DNA of 64,000 nt from Gammaproteobacteria bacterium (GCA_026398815.1 JAPLSA010000018.1:58893-122892), one strand, 5' to 3'. Counted from the first letter of the stretch, positions 45,469-54,781 are shown. The notes: generated by a model from the letters alone, not told the origin. Translations and numbers: made by a program.

Positions 45469-46737
45469 ATGACTTCCCTTCGCGCGACAGCCCTGATTGC
45501 TGTCGGCTCGCTTGCCAGCCTCAACGCCCACGCCACGCTCGGCATCTTCGAGCACGGCTCCGGCATCAAGGCGATGGGTTTCGGCGGCGTCAGCTATGTC
45601 GGCGCCAGCGAAAGCACGGCGCTGAGCGCCAACCCGGCGCAGGCGATCGCCATGGGCAACCGCTACGACGTGGGCGTCGACCTGCTGCGGGTCAGCGGCG
45701 GTGCGGAAATCATCGGCAATGCCGCCGGCCCGGACGGCGCCTACCAGTACAAGAGCAACTACTACCCGATCCCCCAGGTCGGCGCGAACTTCAAGATCGA
45801 CGACCGCTGGGCGTTCGCCGTCACCGCCTTCGCCGCCGGTTTCGGCCCGGTCTATCCGCAAAGCCCGTACGCGCGCTTCGCCGGCCCGAACGACAACGGC
45901 GTCTCCGATTCGGCGCAGACCTCGCTGAAGATCGGCGGCCTGTCGCTGGCGGTCGCCCACCGGCTGGGCAGCCACAGCCTCGGCATGTCGCTCAACCTGC
46001 AGCACCAGTGGCTGTCGGTGGAAGGCCTGCTGCCGTTTGCGCCGCTGTCGGAAACGCCGGATGCGGTGTCGAACCAGGGCCCGCACACCAGCTACGGCAT
46101 GAGCCTGACCATCGGCTGGACCGCGCCGCTGACGCCGTGGCTCGACGCCGGCCTGTCCTACCGCACGCAGGCGCTGCAGCTGCGCATCGAGGAATACCGG
46201 GGCCTGCTGCCGGACCAGGGCAAGCTGGAAATCCCGGCGATCTTCGGCGGCGCGCTGCTGGCCCGCCCGGCCGACGGCTGGCGGCTGGCGCTCGAGTACC
46301 AGCATTTCGGCTACCAGCGCAGCAACGGCTTCGGCAACGGGATCGATCGTCTGGCCGCCGGCCGGCCGCTCGGTTCCGCCAACGGCCCGGGCTTCGGCTT
46401 CAACAACCAGAACGCCTACAAGCTCGGCGTGGAGCATGAGGTGTCGCCATCGCTCACCGTGCGCGGCGGCTTCATCTACTCCACCCAGCTGCTGTCGCGG
46501 CACAACATCCTGCTCAACCAGCAGTCGCCCGGCACCTCGAAGTTCCACCTGACCCTCGGCAGCACCTGGACGGTCGCCAAGGTGCACGAGCTGTCCGGCT
46601 TCTTCGCGATGTCCGAGCGCCGCCGCGTCAGCGGCGAGAACTCGATCCCCGCTGCCTTCGGCGGCGGCGAAGCGACGATCGCCAACTGCAACATGAGCAT
46701 CGGCATCTCCTACGGCCGCCGTTTCGGCGGCGACTGA
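45469..46737 (+). CDS. FadL/TodX-family (OmpP1) outer-membrane transport protein
   Basis: 422 aa. The signal peptide (ALIAVGSLASLNAHA) is followed by GSGIKAMGFGGVSYVGASESTALSANPAQ, the N-terminal hatch signature of FadL/TodX/CymD-like channels, then long amphipathic strands and a terminal YGRRFGGD. The family lets long-chain fatty acids, alkanes and monoaromatics across the outer membrane. Its place just after reductase and dehydrogenase genes suits uptake of the growth substrate. The Asn-Pro-Ala element is intact; no truncation seen. Confidence 0.88.
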   Translation: MTSLRATALIAVGSLASLNAHATLGIFEHGSGIKAMGFGGVSYVGASESTALSANPAQAIAMGNRYDVGVDLLRVSGGAEIIGNAAGPDGAYQYKSNYYPIPQVGANFKIDDRWAFAVTAFAAGFGPVYPQSPYARFAGPNDNGVSDSAQTSLKIGGLSLAVAHRLGSHSLGMSLNLQHQWLSVEGLLPFAPLSETPDAVSNQGPHTSYGMSLTIGWTAPLTPWLDAGLSYRTQALQLRIEEYRGLLPDQGKLEIPAIFGGALLARPADGWRLALEYQHFGYQRSNGFGNGIDRLAAGRPLGSANGPGFGFNNQNAYKLGVEHEVSPSLTVRGGFIYSTQLLSRHNILLNQQSPGTSKFHLTLGSTWTVAKVHELSGFFAMSERRRVSGENSIPAAFGGGEATIANCNMSIGISYGRRFGGD

Positions 46738-46751
46738 ACCGCCCAGCCGCC

Positions 46752-47807
46752 ATGCGCCAGACGCCACCGCCGTTTCCGGACCTTGCCATTCGGCATCCAC
46801 GTGGAGCGGCGCTGGCGCTGGCCGCAGCGCTGCTGGCCAGCAGCGCGCAGGCGGCACCGGTCGACCGGGTACTGACCGTGGTCGCCACCGTCGAGGCGAC
46901 CCAGAGCTGGGAAAAGAACGACCCCAAGCACCCGGCGCGGCAGTGGTCGAAGGGCAGCACCCGGCAGCGCTACGAGCTGCGGGTGCCGATGCGCAGCGAC
47001 GGCGAGCTGCAGATCCGCAACCTGCTCGATCCCGATCTCAATGCCCGGCTGGAAGCCAAGACCGTGCACCTGGCGCGGCAGGCAAAGAAGGCCATCGAAG
47101 CCAGCGGCGGCAAGCTGAAGCTGCCGTCGACGCCGGCCGAGGAAGCCGAGCTGGCCAAGCGCATGCAGTACGACCAGATGAAGTGCCGCGGCGACGCCGT
47201 GTGCAACCAGGAAACCCAGCTGTTCTACGCCGCGATCCTCGCCGCCACCCAGTATCCGGAGGCGATGGAAGAGGAAGACGAGCCCGGCCGCTATTACCAC
47301 TTCCTGCCGTACAAGGGCTGCGCCGGCGCATCGCGGGTGACGCTGGAAATGGACATCGCCGGCGAGCGCTGGAACAAGACCATCGACCGCCTGGTGCCGT
47401 TCCAGGAACACCGCACGGCCGACAGCCTCAACGCCAGCGACGGCCTGCCGCTGTGCAGCCATTTCACCATCGTCTTCGACCCCGACGACGCCAAGCGGCC
47501 GCTGTGGGTGGAGAACATCCACATTCCGTCGCCGGTCGGCGTCACCGAGTTCACCGAATCCAAGCACACCTCGCGGGCCACCGAGCCGCAGCCGATGCCG
47601 ACGGCGGCGCTGGAATGGATCACCGACACCCTTCGTCATGCGCCGGCCAGCGGCAAGGCATCCGCAACGCTGCCTCTGCCGTTGTCACTGAACGGCAACT
47701 CGACCTGGCTGGGCCTGTGGGCCGGCACCGCGAAAGTCAGCCTCGAGTGGTCGTTCCCGCCGGTGTCACCACCGCCACCGGCCGCCCCACAGCCGGCGCA
47801 CCGCTAG
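46752..47807 (+). CDS. Secreted protein of unknown function
   Basis: 351 aa. A signal peptide with a long N-region ends near SSAQA/APVD (hydrophobic GAALALAAALLASSAQA). The mature part has charged helices (KKAIEASGGKLKL), two cysteine pairs (KCRGDAVC; GCAGAS with LCSHF) and a Pro-rich C-terminus. No family recognised. It lies 14 bp after the FadL-like gene and 25 bp before a lipoprotein gene, so it is part of a FadL-unknown-lipoprotein set of envelope proteins. Confidence 0.7.
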   Translation: MRQTPPPFPDLAIRHPRGAALALAAALLASSAQAAPVDRVLTVVATVEATQSWEKNDPKHPARQWSKGSTRQRYELRVPMRSDGELQIRNLLDPDLNARLEAKTVHLARQAKKAIEASGGKLKLPSTPAEEAELAKRMQYDQMKCRGDAVCNQETQLFYAAILAATQYPEAMEEEDEPGRYYHFLPYKGCAGASRVTLEMDIAGERWNKTIDRLVPFQEHRTADSLNASDGLPLCSHFTIVFDPDDAKRPLWVENIHIPSPVGVTEFTESKHTSRATEPQPMPTAALEWITDTLRHAPASGKASATLPLPLSLNGNSTWLGLWAGTAKVSLEWSFPPVSPPPPAAPQPAHR

Positions 47808-47832
47808 CGGCGCGCCCCGACCGGCACCGCCC

Positions 47833-49308
47833 ATGCGCATCCACACCGTCCTGCTGCTGACCTGCATCGCCCTCACCACCGCTGTCGCCGGCTGCGCCCG
47901 CAGCCCGCACCTCGCCGAACCCAGCGGCTTCTTCGTCGCGCTGAAAACCTGCCGCGCGCGCTACGCGGAGATCGACGCAAAGATCGATGCCGCCGGCGTC
48001 CGCGACGGCGTGTTCTACCGGGTGCCGGGCTTTCCGTACCTGCGCAGCGACCGCCTGCTGGCTTCGTTCCGCGACGAGGTCAGAACGATCGACGAAGTCG
48101 GTGCCTGGCTGCGCCGGATGCGCGAGTTCGACCAGGAAGCCCGCGAGTTCGAGTACGAGAATCTCGGCCTCGATTCCCAGCAGCGCGCGATCCTGCGCGG
48201 CGAATTCCTGAACTGCGGGCGCGGCCTGGCGGCGCTGGAATTCGATGATCCGGACAACTTCAAGCTGGTGCACGACACCATGGTGCCGCCGGACGCCTAT
48301 TCGTCCGCCACCCGGGCGCTGGGCCTGTATCCGCTGACCCTGCCGCTGCAGCGCGCCCGCCTGCGTGCCCACGAGGACGCGGTGCGGCGCGCGTTCGCCA
48401 GCCCGCGCAGCGAACGGCTCGGGCCCGAGGCGCCGCTGCGCTGGCAGGTGCAGCCGGTGGAGGACGTGTCGCTGATCCCGACCCGCGTCAGCGATGCCTA
48501 CCCGGACGAGCTTGGCTTCCCCGGCCTGGTCGATTCGGCCTGGCGGGCGATCGCCGAGGTCAACGCGCCGGAGCTGCTGATGGCGGCCGGCACCGGCCAG
48601 CGCCAGCTCGGCACACCGGTCTGGGTCGACGACGGCCACGGCGGCGCGCGGCTGGACATCGACACCCGCCAGCACACCGTGCACTACCAGATCGGCTTCA
48701 CCCGCTTCGGCGGCGCGCGGCTGATCCAGGTCAACTACTTCCTGTGGTTCCGCAGCGCCGATGCGCTGCCGGGCGAGGCGCCGGTCGACAGCCTGATCTG
48801 GCGGGTCACGCTCGACAACGAGCTGCGGCCGATCGCTTACGACAGCGTGCGCGGCTCCGGCCGCGAGCACTTCTGGTTCGCCGTGCGCGCCGATCTGCCG
48901 CGCCGGCCGAGCGCCGATGACGGCCTGAGCCCGTTCTTCCCGCAGGACCCACCGGCGCCAGCCGAACCGAGCTTGATCCTGGCGCGCGACGGCGGCCTGC
49001 GCGGCGTCACCGCCGCCGACACCACGGTGCCGGCGCAGCGCTACCAGCTGGGCCGCTTCGAAGAGCTGTACCGGCTGCCGCTGCCGGGCGGCGGCACCCG
49101 CAACCTGTTCGGCGCCGACGGCACCATCGCCGGCACCCGCACGCCGGCCCCGGAGTGGTACGCGGTCAGCGGCGTGCCGCGGCCGGGCGCGCTGCGCCAC
49201 TTCATGCGGCTGCCGGTCAGCTACGTCGGCGAGCAGCACTTCGACGACGCCTACGTGCTGGAACAGGCCTTCGTGCCGCCATCGCCGGCTGTGGTCGGCC
49301 AGCCCTGA
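47833..49308 (+). CDS. Lipoprotein of unknown function
   Basis: 491 aa. The N-terminus MRIHTVLLLTCIALTTAVAGC is a lipoprotein signal with lipobox AVAGC; Cys21 would be lipidated. The mature protein has no motif I recognise; it contains HTVHYQIGFTRFGGARLIQVNYFLWF, a strand-rich core, and many Arg/Asp residues. It sits between a secreted unknown and the ECF sigma gene, 14 bp before the proposed sigma start, so all may be co-transcribed. Confidence 0.75.
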   Translation: MRIHTVLLLTCIALTTAVAGCARSPHLAEPSGFFVALKTCRARYAEIDAKIDAAGVRDGVFYRVPGFPYLRSDRLLASFRDEVRTIDEVGAWLRRMREFDQEAREFEYENLGLDSQQRAILRGEFLNCGRGLAALEFDDPDNFKLVHDTMVPPDAYSSATRALGLYPLTLPLQRARLRAHEDAVRRAFASPRSERLGPEAPLRWQVQPVEDVSLIPTRVSDAYPDELGFPGLVDSAWRAIAEVNAPELLMAAGTGQRQLGTPVWVDDGHGGARLDIDTRQHTVHYQIGFTRFGGARLIQVNYFLWFRSADALPGEAPVDSLIWRVTLDNELRPIAYDSVRGSGREHFWFAVRADLPRRPSADDGLSPFFPQDPPAPAEPSLILARDGGLRGVTAADTTVPAQRYQLGRFEELYRLPLPGGGTRNLFGADGTIAGTRTPAPEWYAVSGVPRPGALRHFMRLPVSYVGEQHFDDAYVLEQAFVPPSPAVVGQP

Positions 49309-49322
49309 ACGATCGCGCGCCC

Positions 49323-50027
49323 GTGACGACATCGAGTCATCACGATGCCGACATCGACGCCGACGCGATGGCCGGCTTCATCCCCGGCCACGACATCGAG
49401 CAGGCGGCGATCGCCGGCTTCGAAGCGCGACTGCAGGCGCTGCTGCCGCGCGCGCCGCTGCGGATGCCGGTCGACGAAAACCGTTTGCGCCTGCTGCTGG
49501 AACGGGTGTCGCAGGGCGATGCCGAAGCCTTCACCGCGCTCTATGACGAGACCAGCCGCTACCTCTACGCCGTGCTGCTGCGGATGCTGCGCGACCCCGG
49601 ACAGGCCGACGAGGCGCTGCAGGACTGCTACATCCGCATCTGGCGGCGCGGCAGCACCTATGCGCCGGAGCGCGGCGACGCCGCCGGCTGGCTGATCGGC
49701 ATCGCCCGCTACCGGGCGATCGATGTGGTGCGCAGCCGCCAGGCGCAGGCCGAACGCCTGAGCAGCCACGCGTCCGATCTGCGCGACGCCGCCGTACCTC
49801 CACGATCGCCCGAATTCGACGCCATCGTGCTCACCGACATCGACCGCCTGTCCCGCTGCCTCGACACCATGGACGACGCCCATCGGCGCTGCCTGCTGCT
49901 GAGCTTCTACGAGGGCTATTCGAACCAGGAACTGGCCGATCACCTGGGTCTGCCGCTGGGCACCGTCAAGGCCCGCATTCGCCGTGCGCTGGTACGCCTG
50001 CGGCAGTGTCTGGAAGTGGGCCGATGA
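49323..50027 (+). CDS. ECF-type RNA polymerase sigma factor
   Basis: Proposed GTG start at 49323 (234 aa); ATG at 49368 or 49464 would give 219 or 187 aa, the last closer to usual ECF length, and none has a clear ribosome site. Region 2 is FTALYDETSRYLYAVLLRML...DEALQDCYIRIWRRG, region 4 is LLLSFYEGYSNQELADHLGLPLGTVKARIRRAL. It resembles SigK-type ECF factors paired with RskA-like anti-sigma proteins, and such a gene overlaps its stop by 4 bp. Targets are unknown; the DUF1329 gene downstream is one candidate. Confidence 0.88.
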   Translation: MTTSSHHDADIDADAMAGFIPGHDIEQAAIAGFEARLQALLPRAPLRMPVDENRLRLLLERVSQGDAEAFTALYDETSRYLYAVLLRMLRDPGQADEALQDCYIRIWRRGSTYAPERGDAAGWLIGIARYRAIDVVRSRQAQAERLSSHASDLRDAAVPPRSPEFDAIVLTDIDRLSRCLDTMDDAHRRCLLLSFYEGYSNQELADHLGLPLGTVKARIRRALVRLRQCLEVGR

Positions 50028-50872
50028 TCTACGACCATCCCGAACTGATCGACCGGCTGGCCGCCCAGTACGTGCTGGGCGCGCTGCGCGGCCCGGCCCG
50101 CGCCCGCTTCGAGCGGCTGATCGCCACGCGTCCGGATGTGCGCCGCCGGGTCGGCGTCTGGGAAAGCCGCTTCGCGCCGATCGCCTACGGCCTGCCGGCC
50201 GTGTCGCCGCCGGCGGCGCTGCGGGCCGCGCTGATTGCCGAGACCCGGCGGCAGCCTTCGTCATCGTCATCGTCATTGCCGACATCGCCGATCAGCCCGG
50301 ACACGGCAGCACCAGCGCAGCGCCAGACGCGGCCGCTGCGCCGGCGCGCGGTCTGGTTCCGGCGCGTCCGCTTCCTGGCCGCCGCCTGCGCCTGCGGGCT
50401 GCTGATCGTCGGCGGCCTGATCGAACTGGCTGGCGCTCGCCTGAGCTTCCCAGCCCAGCCGCCGGCCGACCGCGCCGACCGCACCGAGCTGGCCGAACCC
50501 GAACTGGGCGACGACGAACTGCGCCCGCTGCCGGTGCTGCTGGCGCGCCTCGGCATGCCCGGCTCCCGCATGGGCTGGATGATCAGCCTGTCGCCGGATC
50601 ACCGGAAGCTGGCGATCACTGCCAGCGACGACTACCTGAGCACCGGCCGCGCCAGCGTGCAGTTGTGGTGGCTGGCCGATGACGGCGCGCCGCGACCGCT
50701 GGCGATCCTCGGCACCGAGCGCGACTCCACGGTCGTCGTCGACGTGCCGCAGGGCCTCGATGCCAGCCGCACCGTGGTGTTCGCAATCACGCTGGAACCA
50801 CCTGGCGGCTCGCCGACCGGCAAGCCGACCCGCCCGGTGCTCGATCGAGCCGACCGGCCGCCGCCGATCTGA
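50024..50872 (+). CDS. RskA-like anti-sigma factor
   Basis: 282 aa, ATG overlapping the sigma-factor stop (ATGA). The cytoplasmic N-terminus is LIDRLAAQYVLGALRGPARARFERL, typical of anti-sigma-K proteins. A single membrane helix lies at about 125-145 (FLAAACACGLLIVGGLIELAG), then a periplasmic C-terminal domain ending with the RskA-type pattern LLARLGMPGSRMGWMISLSPDH...VQLWWLADDG. It would hold the sigma factor until an envelope signal triggers release. A Ser-run (QPSSSSSSLPTS) precedes the helix. Confidence 0.87.
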   Translation: MIYDHPELIDRLAAQYVLGALRGPARARFERLIATRPDVRRRVGVWESRFAPIAYGLPAVSPPAALRAALIAETRRQPSSSSSSLPTSPISPDTAAPAQRQTRPLRRRAVWFRRVRFLAAACACGLLIVGGLIELAGARLSFPAQPPADRADRTELAEPELGDDELRPLPVLLARLGMPGSRMGWMISLSPDHRKLAITASDDYLSTGRASVQLWWLADDGAPRPLAILGTERDSTVVVDVPQGLDASRTVVFAITLEPPGGSPTGKPTRPVLDRADRPPPI

Positions 50873-50949
50873 TCCGCAGCGCCGAACGCGCTGCTCCATC
50901 CATCGCTTCTTTCGCTTTTCCCGCAGCCCTTCCCGGATACCTGACGACG

Positions 50950-52332
50950 ATGAAACTGCTCCGCTACGACGCCGGCTACAGCCGCCGGAAATTCCTTGCC
51001 GACGCCGCCAAGGGCACGCTGTCGACCGGCGTGCTGATGCCGCTGCACGAGGCGATCGCCAAGACCGGCGAGATCAGCAAGGCCTATCCCGAGGAACTGC
51101 TGTCGATCGAGGGCTACACCAAGGGCAAGATCAAGACCGGCGACATCATCGACGCCAGGAACGTCGAACTGGTGAAGGACCTGATCGAGCCGGTGCGCTA
51201 CGAGCAGATCCTCAAGCAGGGCCGGCGGCTGAAGATCGTCAAGACCACCACCGATGTCATGCGACTGTCTCCGTGGGAGTACATCGAAGCAACGCTGTCG
51301 AACAGCGGTCGCGGCATGTTCGACGCCAAGGGCAACGTCGTCGACAAGAACACCGGCGGCCCGTGGATCGGCGGCAACCCGTTTCCGAATCCGACCAACG
51401 GCATCGAACTGTTCGCCGCCCAGACCCTGAGCTGGGGCCGCCACGACGCCTCGTTCTACGCGATGAAGCTGACCACCATCGATCAGGGCGGCCAGGAGCG
51501 CTTCAAGTACTCCGGCGGCTGGGCAGAGATGTCGCCGATCGGCCGCGTCAGCATGGACCCGAAGCCGTACTGGGAAGAGCAGAAGAGCAAGCTGCGCTTC
51601 CAGAGCGTGTTCTTCCTGGAGCCGCAGGCCTATCGCGGCACCAGCTTCCTGAACGTCTGGGACTACGACCACTCCACCTTCCCGCAGCTCTACGGCTATG
51701 TGCCGGAGTTCCGCCGCATCCGCCAGTTCCCGACCAATCAGCGCTTCGAACCGCTGATCCCCGGCCTGACCCTGTTCCTGTCCGATGCCTGGGCCGCCGG
51801 CGACCCGCTGCACACCTGGGGCAACTACAAGATCGTCGGCCGCGGCCCGTTCCTCGGCGGCCTGTCGGACAGCTGGAATCACGACAACGACAACTGGGAA
51901 CACGGCACCCACGGCGGCCCGAAGGGCAAGACCTTCTGGGACGCAACCGTCGAGCTGATCCCCGAAGCGATCATGGTGGAAGCCGAACCGCTGAAATTCC
52001 CGCGCGCCCCGATCGGCAAGAAGCGCGTCTGGTTCGACGCCCGCAACCAGGTCGTCGTCGGCATGGTCACCTACGACCGCAACATGCAGCCGTACCGCTC
52101 CTTCGACGGCGCCTACACGCTGTACGAAGCCGGCTCGAAGCGCGTCATGGACGGCAAGCACCCGTACTGGAGCTGGGCGCATGTCACTTCCAGCGACATC
52201 CAGACCAACAGCGTCACCCGCATCGAACAGGTGCGGGCGGTGGAAGGCCAGCATCAGTCGGGGGCCAATGATCCGAAGCTGTATGACCGTTATCTGACGC
52301 AGGCGGCGTTGCAGCGGTTGGGGGCGGTTTGA
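50950..52332 (+). CDS. DUF1329-family protein, intact copy
   Basis: 460 aa. MKLLRYDAGYSRRKFLADAAKG at the N-terminus includes an RRKF twin-arginine-like element before a weak hydrophobic region. The core motifs GGPWIGGNPFP, LTLSWGRHD-like TLSWGRHDA, FRRIRQFPTNQRFEPLIPG and FLSDAWAAGDP are shared almost residue for residue with the interrupted copy at 33500-34891. It comes 77 bp after the anti-sigma gene, away from any DUF1302 gene. It probably supplies the function lost from the broken copy, under a different regulator. Confidence 0.9.
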   Translation: MKLLRYDAGYSRRKFLADAAKGTLSTGVLMPLHEAIAKTGEISKAYPEELLSIEGYTKGKIKTGDIIDARNVELVKDLIEPVRYEQILKQGRRLKIVKTTTDVMRLSPWEYIEATLSNSGRGMFDAKGNVVDKNTGGPWIGGNPFPNPTNGIELFAAQTLSWGRHDASFYAMKLTTIDQGGQERFKYSGGWAEMSPIGRVSMDPKPYWEEQKSKLRFQSVFFLEPQAYRGTSFLNVWDYDHSTFPQLYGYVPEFRRIRQFPTNQRFEPLIPGLTLFLSDAWAAGDPLHTWGNYKIVGRGPFLGGLSDSWNHDNDNWEHGTHGGPKGKTFWDATVELIPEAIMVEAEPLKFPRAPIGKKRVWFDARNQVVVGMVTYDRNMQPYRSFDGAYTLYEAGSKRVMDGKHPYWSWAHVTSSDIQTNSVTRIEQVRAVEGQHQSGANDPKLYDRYLTQAALQRLGAV

Positions 52333-52420
52333 GGCCGGAGCGCGGCTTGCGTGTTGGCGCTGCCGGCCTGGGGATGACCGTTGCTGCTTGACGGGGCCTG
52401 TGGTGTGATCCGGCGCGGAT

Positions 52421-52458
52421 GCACGATAACGTGGGGTGCGGGCGTTATCGTGCGTTTT
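52421..52458 (+). terminator. Rho-independent terminator
   Basis: GCACGATAACG pairs exactly with CGTTATCGTGC across an 11-base loop and is followed by GTTTTAA. It ends the sigma/anti-sigma/DUF1329 transcript, 89 bp after the last stop. Confidence 0.85.
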
Positions 52459-52531
52459 AATGGCTAATTCCAGTTAGGCGGCACAGGAATCGCCGTCGCG
52501 GCCATCACAACCAGCACCCCGGGCTCCCTTC

Positions 52532-53200
52532 ATGCACGCCTACTTCACTGTTGTGAGCTTGCTCTTGCTGGTGTTGAGCGTCGTCGCCTTCTCGGACAAC
52601 CTCTTTACTGATGTAGGCCAACCCAGCAACAGGGACCCGAAGTTCATTGTTCATGGTTTGTTCGGCCTTGCCTGGTACATCCTGTTTGCAACGCAGGCGA
52701 ATCTCGTTCGGATCCGGAATCTCCGTCTGCACAAGGCGGTCGGAGCCACCACGCTCCTGGTGGCTGCCGGAGTAAGTCTCTCCACCCTGTATCTGTTCAT
52801 CGTCAAGTGGAAAGGGTGGGACGACATGGAGCCCGTCATTCGTATGAACAGGCTCTTGCTGCCGGCATTTGCCACCTGCATTGTTCTTGCGTGGAAGCTG
52901 CGGACGAAGCCAGCTGTACATAAACGTCTAATACTGGTCGGCACGCTGTTCATGATCGAGCCGATTTTGAGCCGCGCATACGACCCTTTAGTTGCAGATT
53001 GGGCAAAGGTCACCTTGGCTTCGGTCTACACTGAACAGATCGATGCCATCGGCTTTGAACTGTTCCTGTGGGGCACGTGGATCGGTCTCTTCGTTTCCCT
53101 GCTCATCTACGACCTCAGGACGCAAGGTCGGGCCCACCCTGTCACAGCTGCTGGCGTCGTCTGGCTAGCCTTTTCGGTCGTAGTGTGTACGTTCCTCTAG
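52532..53200 (+). CDS. Membrane protein of unknown function in a lower-GC stretch
   Basis: 222 aa with about six transmembrane segments (VVSLLLLVLSVVAF, FGLAWYILFATQANLV, ATTLLVAAGVSLSTLYLFIV, LLPAFATCIVLAW, FLWGTWIGLFVSLLIYDL, AGVVWLAFSVVVCTFL). Conserved-looking histidines lie at membrane edges (VHGLFGLAW, RLHKAVG, VHKRLI), reminiscent of heme-binding or DUF2306-like proteins, but I cannot assign it. Codon use is visibly less GC-biased than in the flanking catabolic genes, hinting at acquisition. Confidence 0.7.
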   Translation: MHAYFTVVSLLLLVLSVVAFSDNLFTDVGQPSNRDPKFIVHGLFGLAWYILFATQANLVRIRNLRLHKAVGATTLLVAAGVSLSTLYLFIVKWKGWDDMEPVIRMNRLLLPAFATCIVLAWKLRTKPAVHKRLILVGTLFMIEPILSRAYDPLVADWAKVTLASVYTEQIDAIGFELFLWGTWIGLFVSLLIYDLRTQGRAHPVTAAGVVWLAFSVVVCTFL

Positions 53201-53302
53201 GCAAGTGCCGCCCACCCCCTCGCTCAAGTCTGGCGCGGTCGTGCTCTGCCGTTTTTCTTGACTTCGGCATCCCGAGCCGAATCTCAACCAAGCAGCGAGA
53301 TG

Positions 53303-53390
53303 GCCCGGATAGAGCAACGCGAAATCCGGGACGGCATTAATGCCGAAGATTGTGTCTCCCGGATTTCGCTGCGCGCTACCCGCGCTAAGC
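53303..53390. repeat. Intergenic inverted repeat, CCCGGATAGAGCAGCGCGAAATCC family (copy 1)
   Basis: Two near-reverse-complement arms, CCCGGATAGAGCAACGCGAA... and ...CCCGGATTTCGCTGCGCG, flank a spacer with GGCATTAATGCCGAAGATTG. A second copy is at 53978-54059, so a small gene is bracketed by the pair. Confidence 0.8.
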
Positions 53391-53418
53391 TGGTTAAATT
53401 CAAACGTCGAGCACCTTT

Positions 53419-53838
53419 GTGAAGATCATCGCTTACCGCATCGCAAGCGCTCTGCTTCTTTGCGTTACGGCCGATTCTGCCGCCGGGGGAACTCTTGGAA
53501 CGAAAGAGCTGGAGTCACTAATGGCCCAGAAGCCAAATGTGCGCGCCGCGCTCATGTCATCTCTCACGCTTTCCGAATCAGCATTCGCAGAGACACGCTT
53601 GGGCTCTCACTTCCCGCACCTGGAGGGCGCCAGGATCGGGCCCTACACCATCCGTGCTACCAGCCAGGACGGGCGCAATGTCGAGATCGTGCTGTGCACC
53701 ACCTATCGTTTCCTGGACGGCAAGGGCCGAGCCGTTGCAAACGCAGCAATGGAAACCGCCCGGTCCATCGATGAACGGCTGGACGCTGTGCTCATTCAGG
53801 AGCCTCAATCTGCGGAACGACCGCCGAAGTGTCCATGA
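53419..53838 (+). CDS. Small secreted protein of unknown function
   Basis: 139 aa from GTG at 53419. A signal peptide (IIAYRIASALLLCVTADSAAGG) precedes a mature domain with ARIGPYTIRATSQDGRNVEIVLCTTYRFLDGKG, which looks like a strand-rich small fold. It is flanked on both sides by copies of the CCCGGATAGAGC repeat. I recognise no family. Expression is uncertain since the start is non-ATG and the ribosome site weak. Confidence 0.55.
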   Translation: MKIIAYRIASALLLCVTADSAAGGTLGTKELESLMAQKPNVRAALMSSLTLSESAFAETRLGSHFPHLEGARIGPYTIRATSQDGRNVEIVLCTTYRFLDGKGRAVANAAMETARSIDERLDAVLIQEPQSAERPPKCP

Positions 53839-53977
53839 TCTCGTCGTTGATCAGGCAGCTAATGCAGCCGACGTTTACACCGCTTGTGGCTCGATCATGT
53901 GCTTAGAGGTCACTGCAGTACGGCGTAACCGCAATTGATCACGGGGCTTAGCCCATTGAAGTCATTAGCTAGGTAGT

Positions 53978-54059
53978 CCGGATAGAGCAGCGCGAAATCC
54001 AGGACAGCATTGATGCCGAAAGATTGCGCCTCCCGGATTTCGCTGCGCTCTATCCGGGC
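53978..54059. repeat. Intergenic inverted repeat, CCCGGATAGAGCAGCGCGAAATCC family (copy 2)
   Basis: CCGGATAGAGCAGCGCGAAATCC opens it and its near-complement GGATTTCGCTGCGCTCTATCCGG closes it; the spacer again reads CATTGATGCCGAAAGATTG. The remaining bases of the gap 53839-54284 show no convincing gene. Confidence 0.82.
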
Positions 54060-54284
54060 CACGCTTGCTGTCAGAATGGTGCCGCCGACTCGGACGTCGG
54101 TGCAGAGGGAGAACAAGAGGAAATGTGATCAGCGGTGTTTGCAGGAACCGTACGATCACATTACCCATCCGTGTTGTGACTGTCCTGAGCTCTTGCGTTC
54201 GCGCAGGATGTGAGGACAGACCTTAAATCCGGCTGCTGTAGTGGGCCAAGCATGGCCCGGACCATCACCATTCACAGAGAAACC

Positions 54285-54755
54285 ATGAAATCCAAAATCA
54301 TCTCGTCGTTGGGCATTGCCTGCGCAATCACGCTCTCGGGCTGCGCATCCGTGAATATGGCCTCGAAAGAGGCTTCTGCAAAAGCCAAACAGTTCAACCC
54401 GCCAAGCCAGGGCAATGCGGGTCTGTACGTCTATCGCGACAGCTTTGTCGGAAAGGCATTGAAGAAGGACGTCTGGGTCGATAGCAAATGCCTTGGCGAA
54501 AGCGCTCCAGATGTCTTCTTCTTCACTGAAGTCGAAGGCAACAAGAGCCACAAGATCGACACAGAATCCGAGTTTTCTCCGAATGGACTCGAGCTCACGA
54601 CGGAAGCCAACAAGAACTACTTCGTCCGGCAGTACATCAAAATGGGTGTGTTTGTCGGTGGTGCCGGCGTCGAGCTGATTCCGGAACAGGAAGGCCAGCA
54701 GGCGGTAGCGAAGCTCGAAATGGCATCGCCGGGCAGTTGTAGCCGCGCGCGTTGA
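54285..54755 (+). CDS. DUF2846-like lipoprotein
   Basis: 156 aa from ATG at 54285. The lipoprotein signal MKSKIISSLGIACAITLSGC has a clear lipobox; Cys20 is the lipidation site. The mature domain, GNAGLYVYRDSFVGKALKKDVWVDSKCLGE...GLELTTEANKNYFVRQYIKMG, matches the DUF2846 pattern of small envelope lipoproteins of unknown role. It is followed by a palindromic hairpin. Confidence 0.75.
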   Translation: MKSKIISSLGIACAITLSGCASVNMASKEASAKAKQFNPPSQGNAGLYVYRDSFVGKALKKDVWVDSKCLGESAPDVFFFTEVEGNKSHKIDTESEFSPNGLELTTEANKNYFVRQYIKMGVFVGGAGVELIPEQEGQQAVAKLEMASPGSCSRAR

Positions 54756-54781
54756 TCTTCAGGGCAACCGGTCAGCGCAGC

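Noticed and set aside
53537..53938. 133-aa plus-strand frame overlapping the small secreted protein
   Set aside because: The frame at 53419 has a signal peptide and more protein-like composition; the overlapping one is rich in Arg/Ser/Cys and lacks both.
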